DNA from: Lentimicrobium sp.
GTDB lineage: Bacteria > Bacteroidota > Bacteroidia > Bacteroidales > Lentimicrobiaceae
DNA: 59,593 nucleotides
NCBI GenBank assembly: GCA_024709105.1
Contig: JANJXJ010000039.1
Coordinates: 1 to 59,593, forward strand
Direction: 5' to 3'
Below are positions 24,453 to 33,231 of the stretch, piece after piece. The translations under genes and the position numbers were made by a program. Within the stretch, counting starts at the first letter, position 1, and each line of letters begins with the position of its first letter. Under the pieces are notes generated by a model that ran no database searches, was not told the DNA's origin, and saw only the letters and a program-made list of their open reading frames with translations.

Positions 24453-27400
24453 TCAGGGTTTTGAAATTATTATTTTGGCTGTTCGGGTTGATGTATTTCC
24501 GTTTCTGTCGCGAACTTTTAAACGAGCCAGATAAAGTCCTGAACGGGCGGCACTGCCATCGGCTAACCGGCCATCCCATTCAATACCTCCGGCAACATAC
24601 CCTTCCGATTGTACTTTAAAAGGGCCGATATATCTTGCCAACTGGCCAGTAGAAGTAAATATTTCAAGTTCCACATCGAAACGGCCATCGAAAAGATTAT
24701 GTCCAAATCTGATGGTAACTTTATCGGGAGATGGATTTGGAAATACAAGGACTTCATCAACATCAAGAAGAATATTTCTTCTGACTTCAAATTTCAAAGT
24801 CGCAGAAGCCGAATTGTTAAAAATATCCCATGCTTTGAGCGTAAGCTCATGCGGGCCTTCGGGAAGATTAAAATACTGATATAATAACCTGCCCTTCTGG
24901 TAACTATCTACATCTGAAACATAAAAATCATTCAGGACTACTGAGCTGTAAGAATCACCATCTATCGTTGCCACAATATCGTGTCCAATCCCATTCCCAA
25001 TAGTATTGATTCCGCTTTCATCATAGAAAAAGGCAAGCAACTTGGGATACTCACTGGTAAGTCCGCCATCAATAAAGTTGGTGTCGTTCATAAATATTCT
25101 GATCTGAGGAGGAGTAAAATCTGTTTGTAATTGATTTCCGGAACCTCCAACAAGAATATTATCATCCATTCCATTGGCATCATCCACTCCATCCGTTGCA
25201 TAGTAACTGATTTTACCTCTTCCAAAGCTGTAATCTATATCTTTAGGAACCAGAAAAGTGAATTCAAACTGCCCGTTCCTGACCGATGCCTTGCCCTGAT
25301 AAATGATATTTTTATGCATTCTGAATTCGGTAACAAAGCTCTGCGGATCCTGCCCAAGGGTTTTGATTCGAGCAGGCTTGTCGAATATCTTCACCTGCAA
25401 TTCGCCATTAAATCCACTTATGGTCATCTCATCAGCATTTCTGACTTCGCCGGTAATTTTAACTTTACGCATGGCATAAAGCGTGTCAGAAGGCTTTCCT
25501 GTATTTGCATCGGTAATGGAGGTGGTGACTACCTGATACCTTGGCAACGGCATGCGAAGCGAAGGATCACCAAACAGGGTCAGATGCCTTGTATTCGCCG
25601 AATAAACCAACTGATTTTTGGTATACTTTAAAATATCGCCAATCCTTGGAACATTGTCATATCCTTTGCTGAATGCTGTATCGGCAAAGCTGAGATTAAG
25701 GGCTGCATTGGTATTGGAAAATGCCAGCCTGGTAGTGGTAATCATATTTAATGCTCCGCCGTTGGGATTAAGAAATACCAGTTCACCTGCCGAGGTAAGT
25801 GCCGGATTATCGAAACGAGAAAATTCGCAGGTGGCTGTAAAAAATAAACCCATACGATCATAGTTCGTCCATGCATTAATGTCGGCTATTTCAAGTATAC
25901 GTTCATCAGCCCAGCCTACTTCCCCACCATGGCCTATATAATTTACCAGCAATGCGCCTTTCTCAACACGACTTACCAACTCACGGTTAACTTCAGGATA
26001 AAGACTGCCCCCCGGAGTAGAAACCTGCTTAAACGCATCAAAATAAAGTTTTTCAATATTGAATTCAGGGTTGCTTTCTGATATTTTGGACGCAAGCTGC
26101 TCCGCCTGATTCAGGTGTGTATTATTGTTTTCATCATCTGCTATTACAATAAGTGTGTTTCTCCAGTCGCCATGGGTCTTTGCCTCATTGTGCATATAAG
26201 TAATGGTTTTGTCAACCACCACATTGGCCTGGTTTATATTTCTAACCGGGAATCGGCCCACTGCCAGATCAAGCATACCGGCAGCAGTTTCACCGCCTTC
26301 ACCTTTGTCAAGCATCACAAAGTAGTCGTCAGACAGAAATGAGTTGACCGGAGTTACCGAATTTGCACTTTGATATGTTGGAACAAAATTGGTATTGCCG
26401 GCAACCCGGTTTTTAAGATCGTAAGAGGCATTACCAAACAGGAGCAGGTATTTGGGATAGCCTGCATTTTTACCTCTGTCATACAGCATCTTCATAAAAT
26501 TCCTGATGGCTGTAATATCCTGAACTCCTGAAGAAAATTCATTGTAAATTTCGGGCAAAGAGACTACAATTGCCGATATCTGCCCCATGTTATTGTGAGC
26601 AGCAGCGAGTCGTTTCGCTGGTGTTGCAAATTCGGGCGGGCTTATGATGATCATATCATAATTACCAATTGCATGTAAGTTCTGATTGGGAACTTTAGCG
26701 CCGGTTTTAATACTCTTATATTCACTTCCATCAATCGCAACAAAGGTTTTAAGTCTGTCTGTTGAGCTTCTGAAAGAAATTACACCTCCTGTTTTATTAA
26801 AATCAACGAGGCCAACATTCATTGGGTCTGAAATATCCCATATCTCAGTAACTGCAGCGGCATCACTTAAGGTAAATTGTGTAATACGCTCCGCTGCAAT
26901 GGTTTTCGGATCGCTGAACTCAAACTGCCCGCCTGTAAATTTGAGGTAACTCCTGACATTAAGGGCTACAAAGTCGAGCCAGCCAATATCTGTGCTTGAC
27001 GAAGGGTTAAATCTCACCTGAATATCCAACTCAGCTGTCGGAGGCACAAATGATGCAGAAGTTGTGAGTTCATTAGCAAATCCATAATCGCTTGTTATTT
27101 TCGCCAGTGTGCTGTTGGAAACGGCTTGACCGTTAATCAGTATATTAAAAGTAACATTGCCAGTAACCGACCGTGCGGCAATGCCATACCTGAGATTGGC
27201 TGCCACATTCGGAACAATATTTCTAAAACGGGCCTTTGGAAGCGTAACAGTACGGGTATAAAAATCCAATTTATCACCAAACCATTTGCTTCCGCTTTTC
27301 AGCAAATTATAAAGTTCTTTTTCATAGACATATACATCATTATATTCTTCGGTTGAATAATTTGCCGGAGCTGATGGTGATGAAATTGTAGAAATCCTCC

Positions 27401-28277
27401 GTCCCGCTCCCTGATCAACATTTACAAAATAACAGGCTTCATCAGCATACAGATGAGTAGTATGCTCCAAACGGTTTGAGAATGGGTTGTTCTTCCATGT
27501 TTGAGTACCCTCTCCATAAAACAAAACATAGTCTCCCTGTTTAAAAGCCCCGGGCGATGCTGTAACAACTTTTATGGCAGCCTCATTCAGATCGTCGGCT
27601 CGCAGATCACCGACCACGTCATCCAACATGGCACCACCATTCCCAAAAACTCTGATATTGTCCGGGTTTAGACCATTGGTATTAATTCCAAGTTTTTTTA
27701 AATCGTCATAGGTGATTTTGTAAATACCACTTTCTCCAACATAAATTTTATACCAGTTTCCTGAAGAAAGCACAGAGTTCTGAGCATAGCTGAATGTGGT
27801 CTTTTCCAGTACTGAGGCTTCACGAACTTCAGTTGCAATAGAATACGAAGATAATTTAGCGGCAACTTTTTTCAATGGATCTATCCCAAAAGGTAACACA
27901 GTCACCATAATAACATCCTTACCGGCTTGTCGCTGTATTGTATAATTCAATTCAGGGGCTTCGGGCAGTGAAATGTCTTTTAAAATACGCTGATCTTCTT
28001 CTGAAAAAGGACTATAAACCAAATCAATCAGCTTTACTGATTCAACGGTATGCCCGTCTGCAAGCGAGATTGATGTAACTGAAAATGGCAACAACACTTC
28101 AGGCAGGAATGGGTATTGAGCACCCGAAAATGAAACAGCAGGTACTACTTCAATCCCTCCAAGCATCAGATCAACCGGCTCCTCCCAATTCAGTGTAACT
28201 TTTTTAAGGTTTTGCCCTGTAAGTAAAACCGAATAAAAGAAAAGAGAAACCAAAATGATGAAACTATATTTTTTCAT
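24453..28277 (-). CDS. porU: Type IX secretion sortase PorU (first of two tandem copies)
   Basis: 1274 residues. Signal peptide MKKYSFIILVSLFFYSVLLT, then an N-terminal beta domain containing the PorU motif VLSSGNWYKIYVGESGIYKI. The gingipain-like C25 peptidase domain (about residues 540-920) has the catalytic His783 (YIGHGGEVGW) and Cys817 (TATCEFSRFDNP). The C-terminus (EVLVFPNPSPDKVTIRFG to the end) is a T9SS-type sorting-domain-like module that PorU keeps. PorU cuts the sorting signal from T9SS cargo and joins the cargo to A-LPS at the cell surface. It is 210 bases downstream of the second copy and 2 bases upstream of the sugar kinase. Which copy is the main sortase cannot be told from sequence. 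Confidence 0.9.
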   Translation of the reverse strand: MKKYSFIILVSLFFYSVLLTGQNLKKVTLNWEEPVDLMLGGIEVVPAVSFSGAQYPFLPEVLLPFSVTSISLADGHTVESVKLIDLVYSPFSEEDQRILKDISLPEAPELNYTIQRQAGKDVIMVTVLPFGIDPLKKVAAKLSSYSIATEVREASVLEKTTFSYAQNSVLSSGNWYKIYVGESGIYKITYDDLKKLGINTNGLNPDNIRVFGNGGAMLDDVVGDLRADDLNEAAIKVVTASPGAFKQGDYVLFYGEGTQTWKNNPFSNRLEHTTHLYADEACYFVNVDQGAGRRISTISSPSAPANYSTEEYNDVYVYEKELYNLLKSGSKWFGDKLDFYTRTVTLPKARFRNIVPNVAANLRYGIAARSVTGNVTFNILINGQAVSNSTLAKITSDYGFANELTTSASFVPPTAELDIQVRFNPSSSTDIGWLDFVALNVRSYLKFTGGQFEFSDPKTIAAERITQFTLSDAAAVTEIWDISDPMNVGLVDFNKTGGVISFRSSTDRLKTFVAIDGSEYKSIKTGAKVPNQNLHAIGNYDMIIISPPEFATPAKRLAAAHNNMGQISAIVVSLPEIYNEFSSGVQDITAIRNFMKMLYDRGKNAGYPKYLLLFGNASYDLKNRVAGNTNFVPTYQSANSVTPVNSFLSDDYFVMLDKGEGGETAAGMLDLAVGRFPVRNINQANVVVDKTITYMHNEAKTHGDWRNTLIVIADDENNNTHLNQAEQLASKISESNPEFNIEKLYFDAFKQVSTPGGSLYPEVNRELVSRVEKGALLVNYIGHGGEVGWADERILEIADINAWTNYDRMGLFFTATCEFSRFDNPALTSAGELVFLNPNGGALNMITTTRLAFSNTNAALNLSFADTAFSKGYDNVPRIGDILKYTKNQLVYSANTRHLTLFGDPSLRMPLPRYQVVTTSITDANTGKPSDTLYAMRKVKITGEVRNADEMTISGFNGELQVKIFDKPARIKTLGQDPQSFVTEFRMHKNIIYQGKASVRNGQFEFTFLVPKDIDYSFGRGKISYYATDGVDDANGMDDNILVGGSGNQLQTDFTPPQIRIFMNDTNFIDGGLTSEYPKLLAFFYDESGINTIGNGIGHDIVATIDGDSYSSVVLNDFYVSDVDSYQKGRLLYQYFNLPEGPHELTLKAWDIFNNSASATLKFEVRRNILLDVDEVLVFPNPSPDKVTIRFGHNLFDGRFDVELEIFTSTGQLARYIGPFKVQSEGYVAGGIEWDGRLADGSAARSGLYLARLKVRDRNGNTSTRTAKIIISKP

Positions 28278-28299
28278 TAGTAAGTAATTTTAAATTTAA

Positions 28300-28321
28300 A
28301 AGGAATTTCATTTAATTCCTT
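28300..28321 (-). terminator. Terminator-like hairpin between the two porU genes
   Basis: A perfect 8-bp stem AAGGAATT/AATTCCTT with a 6-base loop is followed on the minus strand by TTTAAATTT. It sits 22 bases before the start of the downstream porU and 166 bases after the end of the upstream one. The stem is A+T-rich, so termination would be weak or conditional. Confidence 0.35.
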
Positions 28322-28487
28322 CCGGAAAACCTTATTGTTCGCATCGCATTCGGATAACCTTGTTACCAAAGTGGCAAATTTGCTCACAACATTAGTTAAC
28401 CTGTTCGTTTTAAACCAATTATTTTCAAACAGTGTTTCATGCTTGTTTGAGATAACTCAGGCGCAACAAAAGCAGCTCCGGAAGTCA

Positions 28488-31400
28488 TCATTTAATCAAT
28501 GAAATTTTTACCGAGCTTACTGCCTCATTTCCAAACTTATCTTTAACCCGAAGTCGTCCTATGTAAAAACCGGCAGCCAGCGGGCTCCCGTTTCCGCCCC
28601 GGCCATTCCATTCAAACGCCGGAGTCCTGTATCCATCAGCAAATATAGAACGATTAAGCGTTGCTGCTCTAACTCCTGATAATGAAAATATATCGAGGGT
28701 AAGATCCAGCGTTTCGCCTGCCTTATTGTGTTCAAAAAGAAATACTGCTGATTCTGAAACAGGATTTGGAAAAACTTCAAACCCGCCAAGCACAAGGCCA
28801 GAAGATGAGCTCACCACAAAATCAATGGATGCTTCAGATGAGTTATTGTTTACATCCCAGAGTTTGAGTTTCAAAGTATGTTTTCCGGGGCTCAGGTTTT
28901 TAAACGGAAATGAGATTCTTCCGCTTTTGTAGGTTCCTAAGTCAGCTTCATAAAATTCGTTGAGTACGTAGGGTAATTCGGTTTTTCCATCCAATACTGC
29001 AACAATATCGTGTCCTATGCTGGTTCCAATGGTATTTATTCCGCTCTCGTCTTTTATATGTGCCAGTAAAACCGGGTTTTCGTCAGTATATCCGCCTGAC
29101 TTAAACAATGTATCATTGATAAACAGCCTGATTTCCGGACCTTCATTATCGGTAATTGCATTTTTACTGAATCCGCCAACTATCAGATTATCAAAAGAAC
29201 CGGAAGCGTCAGCATCTCCGTTTGTGGCATAATAACTAATCTTACCCAAACCATACTGATAGATGATGTCACGGGGCACTATAAATGAAAAGCTGAAATG
29301 TCCATCCTTAACAACAGCCTTTCCTTTATATATTATGTTGCGTCTGAGTCCAAATGTCATGGGAGTTGTTCCATCAGTACCCAATGTTTTTACAACACTC
29401 TCTTTATCAAAAATAAGCGAAGTGAGAACCCCCTGAAAATCACTGAGTAAAAGTCCGTCGGTAGTTCCAACATATCCGGAAATAGTAACTTCGCTCATTG
29501 CTTTGAGTGTATCGGGGATGGCTTCAATTTCTCGCCCATTAATGCTGGTAGTAAAAACCCTGTGTTCGGGATAAGCCATTTTCATGGCAGGATTACCTAG
29601 CAAAATAAATTTTTTACCGTTGTTATCTGAACCTGAAAGTTTTTTTGATTCTCTGATTAAGTCTCCCAGATAAGGCATTCCATTATCATCAGGTTTAAGT
29701 GCAAGATTGTAAAAGTTTCGTGCCAGGGTAAAATTAGGAGTGCCGAATGTTGGCCTGGATGTTGTAAACAAAGCCACTCCTCCTCCTTTGGGGTTAAGAA
29801 ATACCAATTCACCTCCTGAGACTCTTAAAGGATCGTCATATCTGCTGAATTCACAGGTCGCTGTCATAAATACCGGGAGACTATTGTAATTAGTCCAGGA
29901 GTTGACATCATTATTTTCAAGAACCCTCTCCAAAGACCAACCTGTTTCGCCTCCATGCCCTGTGTAATTAACAATTAACGCACCTTTTTCCATGCGCTGA
30001 TTGATGGCCTTATTGGCTTCAGGAATGCGCTGCCCCCCCGGAGTAGATATTTGGGGATAAGCATCCAGAAATATCTTATCAGTAATATAATTTTTATAGG
30101 TAGTGTCAATCATGGTAGCAAGTTCATCGGCCTGCCTCATGTGATCGTTCCCGTCTTCATCATCAGCAACAAAAACAATATAATTGCGCCAGTCACCATG
30201 AACTTTTTCCTTTGCAGTAACATAATGAATAATCTTGTCAACAGCATTTTTGGCTTCTTCCGTTGTCTGAACTACAAACCTTCCTATACCTATATCTACA
30301 ACATCGGTAGAAAGCCCCCCCTCTGCGCTATCAAAACTGCCAAAAAAGTCATCGGTTGCATATGATGAAACCGGATGCAATGATTCAACCGACTGAAAAG
30401 TTGGAATAAAATTGGAATTTCCAGGAATTATATCTTTGAAATCAAATGAAGCATCACCAAAAAGTAATAAAAATCTGGGCTTATTCCACTCATCAGCTTT
30501 AGTATAAAGCATTCGCATAAAATCACGAATGGCCGATATATCCTGAGCCCCTGAGGAAAATTCGTTGTAAATGGCCTGGGGCTGAACCACAAGGACACTA
30601 AAGTTATCGTGTTGGGCATGAAATCCGGCCAGGCGGTTTGCTTCTTCCGAAAAAAGCGGATGTGTAATTATAACCATGGTATGCGAAGGAGTTCCATGAA
30701 GATTTTGATTGACCACTTTCTCTACGAATTCTGGCTTCAAAAATGAGCCTTCATCCCCAAGGGTATATTCTCTGATCTGATCTGACAGGGCCTTAAATTT
30801 CAAACCACTACCATTTGATTCAGGAATTATTTTTCCCGGATTAAGCGGGTCGGTAACATCCCAAAGCTGAGCAACATTACCAGTTCCGCTGATATTAAAT
30901 TCTGCTACTCCTGATAACCTGAATTTCCTGAAGTTCATTAAACCGCCATCAAACCTCAGCTCAGCAGGCATATTAATCTCAATAAAATTAAGCCACCCGA
31001 CAGAGGCTCCGGATGCTTTTACGAATTTAAGATTAAATGTTTCAGGCCTTGCTGAAACTTCGGTTGTATATGTTTCGGTTGCCATACGGGCGTATGCTGT
31101 ATTTGGCTCAATTATGATAGGTGAAACCCAGGCGTTAAATGTCTTTCCAAAGGCACTCAGGGTGAAACTGCTCGAATTTACCGAACGGGCAGCAACACTG
31201 AGTCGTATTGAGGCATTAGCATTTGCTGCAGGGCTAACAGAGGGTATGGAATAGTTTCTGGAGGTGACTACATCAAAAATATCCCCAAACCATTCTTTTC
31301 CGGATTTAATCAGATTATACTGATCCGTATGGTAAACGTACCTCCAATCAAAAGTATTTACAACAGTACTGGCAGCCGATTGAGGCTGAGGAAACACTTC

Positions 31401-31940
31401 TATTCTTTTTCCTGCTCCAGGCCGCACACTTATAAAATAATATGTTTTTTCGGTGTAAAGATGCTTTTTGTGGTTAAAGATGCCTGTTTGGGTGTTGTAT
31501 ATCCACTCTGTAGGCTCAACTCCGTAAAACAAAATATAATCTCCCTGATCAAAAGTACCGTCACCTCCATCTGAAACATGAATAGCCATTTCCGGAAGGT
31601 CGTCGTATCTGATATCGCTGTTGCGCTCTGGAATCATTCTGCCACCATATCCATGAACCCGTATTGAAGATGATGCCAATCCATTTACAGGAATCCCCAT
31701 AGAATTCAGGTCTGAAAAAGAAAGTTTGTGAATTCCTGTGGACGAAACAGCAATCCGGAACCAGTCTCCTGATGCTAAAACAGAGTTTCCGGCATATTCA
31801 GGGGTGGCCTGGTTTGATTTTTCCCATGCAGATTCTGCTGCTTTATTCAGCTCTCCAATGGTTTGAGCCGAAGCTACAACGGGCAGAAAAAGCAAAGACA
31901 AATTAAAGAATATAGAGTATATGTAGTTGTTTTTTAACAT
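28488..31940 (-). CDS. Type IX secretion sortase PorU-like protein (second tandem copy)
   Basis: 1150 residues, close to the 1158 of P. gingivalis PorU. Signal peptide MLKNNYIYSIFFNLSLLFLP... cleaved after VASA-Q. The same order of parts as its neighbour: VLASGDWFRIAVSSTGIHKL, then the C25 domain with His662 (YTGHGGETGW) and Cys696 (TATCEFSRYDDP), again 34 residues apart, then a C-terminal module from EVFPNPVSESAVFLFEHN. All catalytic residues are intact. It is divergent from the porP/sprF-gldJ pair, the usual porU neighbourhood, so it may be the canonical PorU. No promoter with both boxes is seen upstream. Confidence 0.88.
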   Translation of the reverse strand: MLKNNYIYSIFFNLSLLFLPVVASAQTIGELNKAAESAWEKSNQATPEYAGNSVLASGDWFRIAVSSTGIHKLSFSDLNSMGIPVNGLASSSIRVHGYGGRMIPERNSDIRYDDLPEMAIHVSDGGDGTFDQGDYILFYGVEPTEWIYNTQTGIFNHKKHLYTEKTYYFISVRPGAGKRIEVFPQPQSAASTVVNTFDWRYVYHTDQYNLIKSGKEWFGDIFDVVTSRNYSIPSVSPAANANASIRLSVAARSVNSSSFTLSAFGKTFNAWVSPIIIEPNTAYARMATETYTTEVSARPETFNLKFVKASGASVGWLNFIEINMPAELRFDGGLMNFRKFRLSGVAEFNISGTGNVAQLWDVTDPLNPGKIIPESNGSGLKFKALSDQIREYTLGDEGSFLKPEFVEKVVNQNLHGTPSHTMVIITHPLFSEEANRLAGFHAQHDNFSVLVVQPQAIYNEFSSGAQDISAIRDFMRMLYTKADEWNKPRFLLLFGDASFDFKDIIPGNSNFIPTFQSVESLHPVSSYATDDFFGSFDSAEGGLSTDVVDIGIGRFVVQTTEEAKNAVDKIIHYVTAKEKVHGDWRNYIVFVADDEDGNDHMRQADELATMIDTTYKNYITDKIFLDAYPQISTPGGQRIPEANKAINQRMEKGALIVNYTGHGGETGWSLERVLENNDVNSWTNYNSLPVFMTATCEFSRYDDPLRVSGGELVFLNPKGGGVALFTTSRPTFGTPNFTLARNFYNLALKPDDNGMPYLGDLIRESKKLSGSDNNGKKFILLGNPAMKMAYPEHRVFTTSINGREIEAIPDTLKAMSEVTISGYVGTTDGLLLSDFQGVLTSLIFDKESVVKTLGTDGTTPMTFGLRRNIIYKGKAVVKDGHFSFSFIVPRDIIYQYGLGKISYYATNGDADASGSFDNLIVGGFSKNAITDNEGPEIRLFINDTLFKSGGYTDENPVLLAHIKDESGINTIGTSIGHDIVAVLDGKTELPYVLNEFYEADLGTYKSGRISFPFKNLSPGKHTLKLKLWDVNNNSSEASIDFVVSSSSGLVLGGFEVFPNPVSESAVFLFEHNKAGETLDLTLDIFSLSGVRAATLNRSIFADGYRTPAFEWNGRGGNGSPLAAGFYIGRLRVKDKFGNEAVSSVKISLIK

Positions 31941-32045
31941 TTTGCAGCAGTTTAATCAAAATTTTTCAGCAATTGTTGCCAGGGCAAAAAAATATTAATT
32001 GCACTAAATTGTAACACCTTGAACCGGTAATTGTTTCATTTATTG

Positions 32046-32053
32046 TATCTTTG
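32046..32053 (+). promoter_or_regulatory. Possible promoter (-7 box) of porP/sprF-gldJ
   Basis: TATCTTTG, a perfect -7 box; CTTG is 24 bases upstream, longer than usual. The leader to ATG 32207 would be about 145 bases. Confidence 0.42.
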
Positions 32054-32206
32054 TAAACAATCTGTGAGAGTTACCGGTTTAAGAAGCAATAACGGCATTT
32101 TTGCAGCGTTATTGTTACAAATTTTAAGGAATTTTCACATTTTTCAATCGGGCGGTCATCATTTTAAAAATTATTCGTAATATTGGCTGCTGAAAAAACG
32201 AACGAC

Positions 32207-33199
32207 ATGAGAATTAAGCTGAGCCTGTTCATGTTGCTGATATTGGCCTTCCAGGCGGTATTTGCACAGGACGCCTCCTTTTCACAGTACTACGGAAACC
32301 CCATGTATCTTAACCCTGCACTGGCAGGTTCTAAGATTTGCCCTCGTCTTACCCTGAACTATCGCAACCAATGGCCGGCAATACCTGCAACTTATGTCAC
32401 TTATTCCGCTTCATACGATCAATTTATTGACGCCATATCAGGTGGAATTGGACTTATGGTTGTTTCCGACAACCAGGGAGATGGCATGATTACCAACACT
32501 TCGGCCAGCGCCATGTATTCTTTCAGGCTCAATCTCTCCAAAAACATGACTCTGAATACCGGAGTTCAAGCCACTTACACCCAGAATAAACTAAACTGGA
32601 ATAAGTTCATTTTTGAGGATCAGTTGCTTTGGGGCGACATCAATAACCCTCCTCCTACCCAGGAAAGTCCGCCCGACAGGCTTAATATCGGAATGATTGA
32701 CTTTTCAGCCGGTATGCTTGTGGGATACAAAGAGAGCATGTATTTCGGTGTAGCCGCACACCACATGAATCAGCCAGATAACTCATACTATAGCACCAGC
32801 GATAGTAAACTCGACATGAAACTTACTGCACATGCAGGCGCTCTGATTGACTTAAGAGATGGCTTGGGTGGTGGTGACATTGAGGATATGAGTATTTCAC
32901 CTAACATCATGTACCAGCAACAAGGCAAATTCCATCAATTAAATGTGGGAATGTACCTTAATATTTATCCTATGGTTATTGGTGGCTGGTTCAGACACAA
33001 TTTTGAAAATGCAGATGCTGTTATCGGACTAGTCGGGTTTCAGCATGCAAAATTTAAAGTAGGATACAGTTACGATTACACCGTTTCGCGATTAACCAAT
33101 AATGCAACAAACGGTGCACACGAAATAAGTTTTGCCTGGCAATTCGATTGCGGACAAAAAACTTTCAAGCACAAGGCAATAAAATGCCCCAGGTTTTAG
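32207..33199 (+). CDS. PorP/SprF family type IX secretion membrane protein
   Basis: 330 residues from ATG 32207, chosen because it gives the signal peptide MRIKLSLFMLLILAFQAVFA-Q; the frame opens 24 bases earlier. The mature start DASFSQYYGNPMYLNPALAG is the hallmark of the family, followed by CPRLTLNYRNQWP and about ten amphipathic beta strands. PorP/SprF proteins are outer-membrane barrels; some anchor a particular surface-exported adhesin or cargo. gldJ follows after 32 bases, in the same transcript. Confidence 0.92.
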   Translation: MRIKLSLFMLLILAFQAVFAQDASFSQYYGNPMYLNPALAGSKICPRLTLNYRNQWPAIPATYVTYSASYDQFIDAISGGIGLMVVSDNQGDGMITNTSASAMYSFRLNLSKNMTLNTGVQATYTQNKLNWNKFIFEDQLLWGDINNPPPTQESPPDRLNIGMIDFSAGMLVGYKESMYFGVAAHHMNQPDNSYYSTSDSKLDMKLTAHAGALIDLRDGLGGGDIEDMSISPNIMYQQQGKFHQLNVGMYLNIYPMVIGGWFRHNFENADAVIGLVGFQHAKFKVGYSYDYTVSRLTNNATNGAHEISFAWQFDCGQKTFKHKAIKCPRF

Positions 33200-33231
33200 T
33201 TAACAATAATTAAAAACAACAAATACCCGAA

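Noticed and set aside
24451-24579. N-terminal extension of the PfkB kinase into porU
   Set aside because: The first 43 codons are the other frame of the porU end; ATG 24450 gives the normal kinase N-terminus.
25131-25631. 166-codon plus-strand frame inside porU
   Set aside because: Shadow of the sortase coding sequence.
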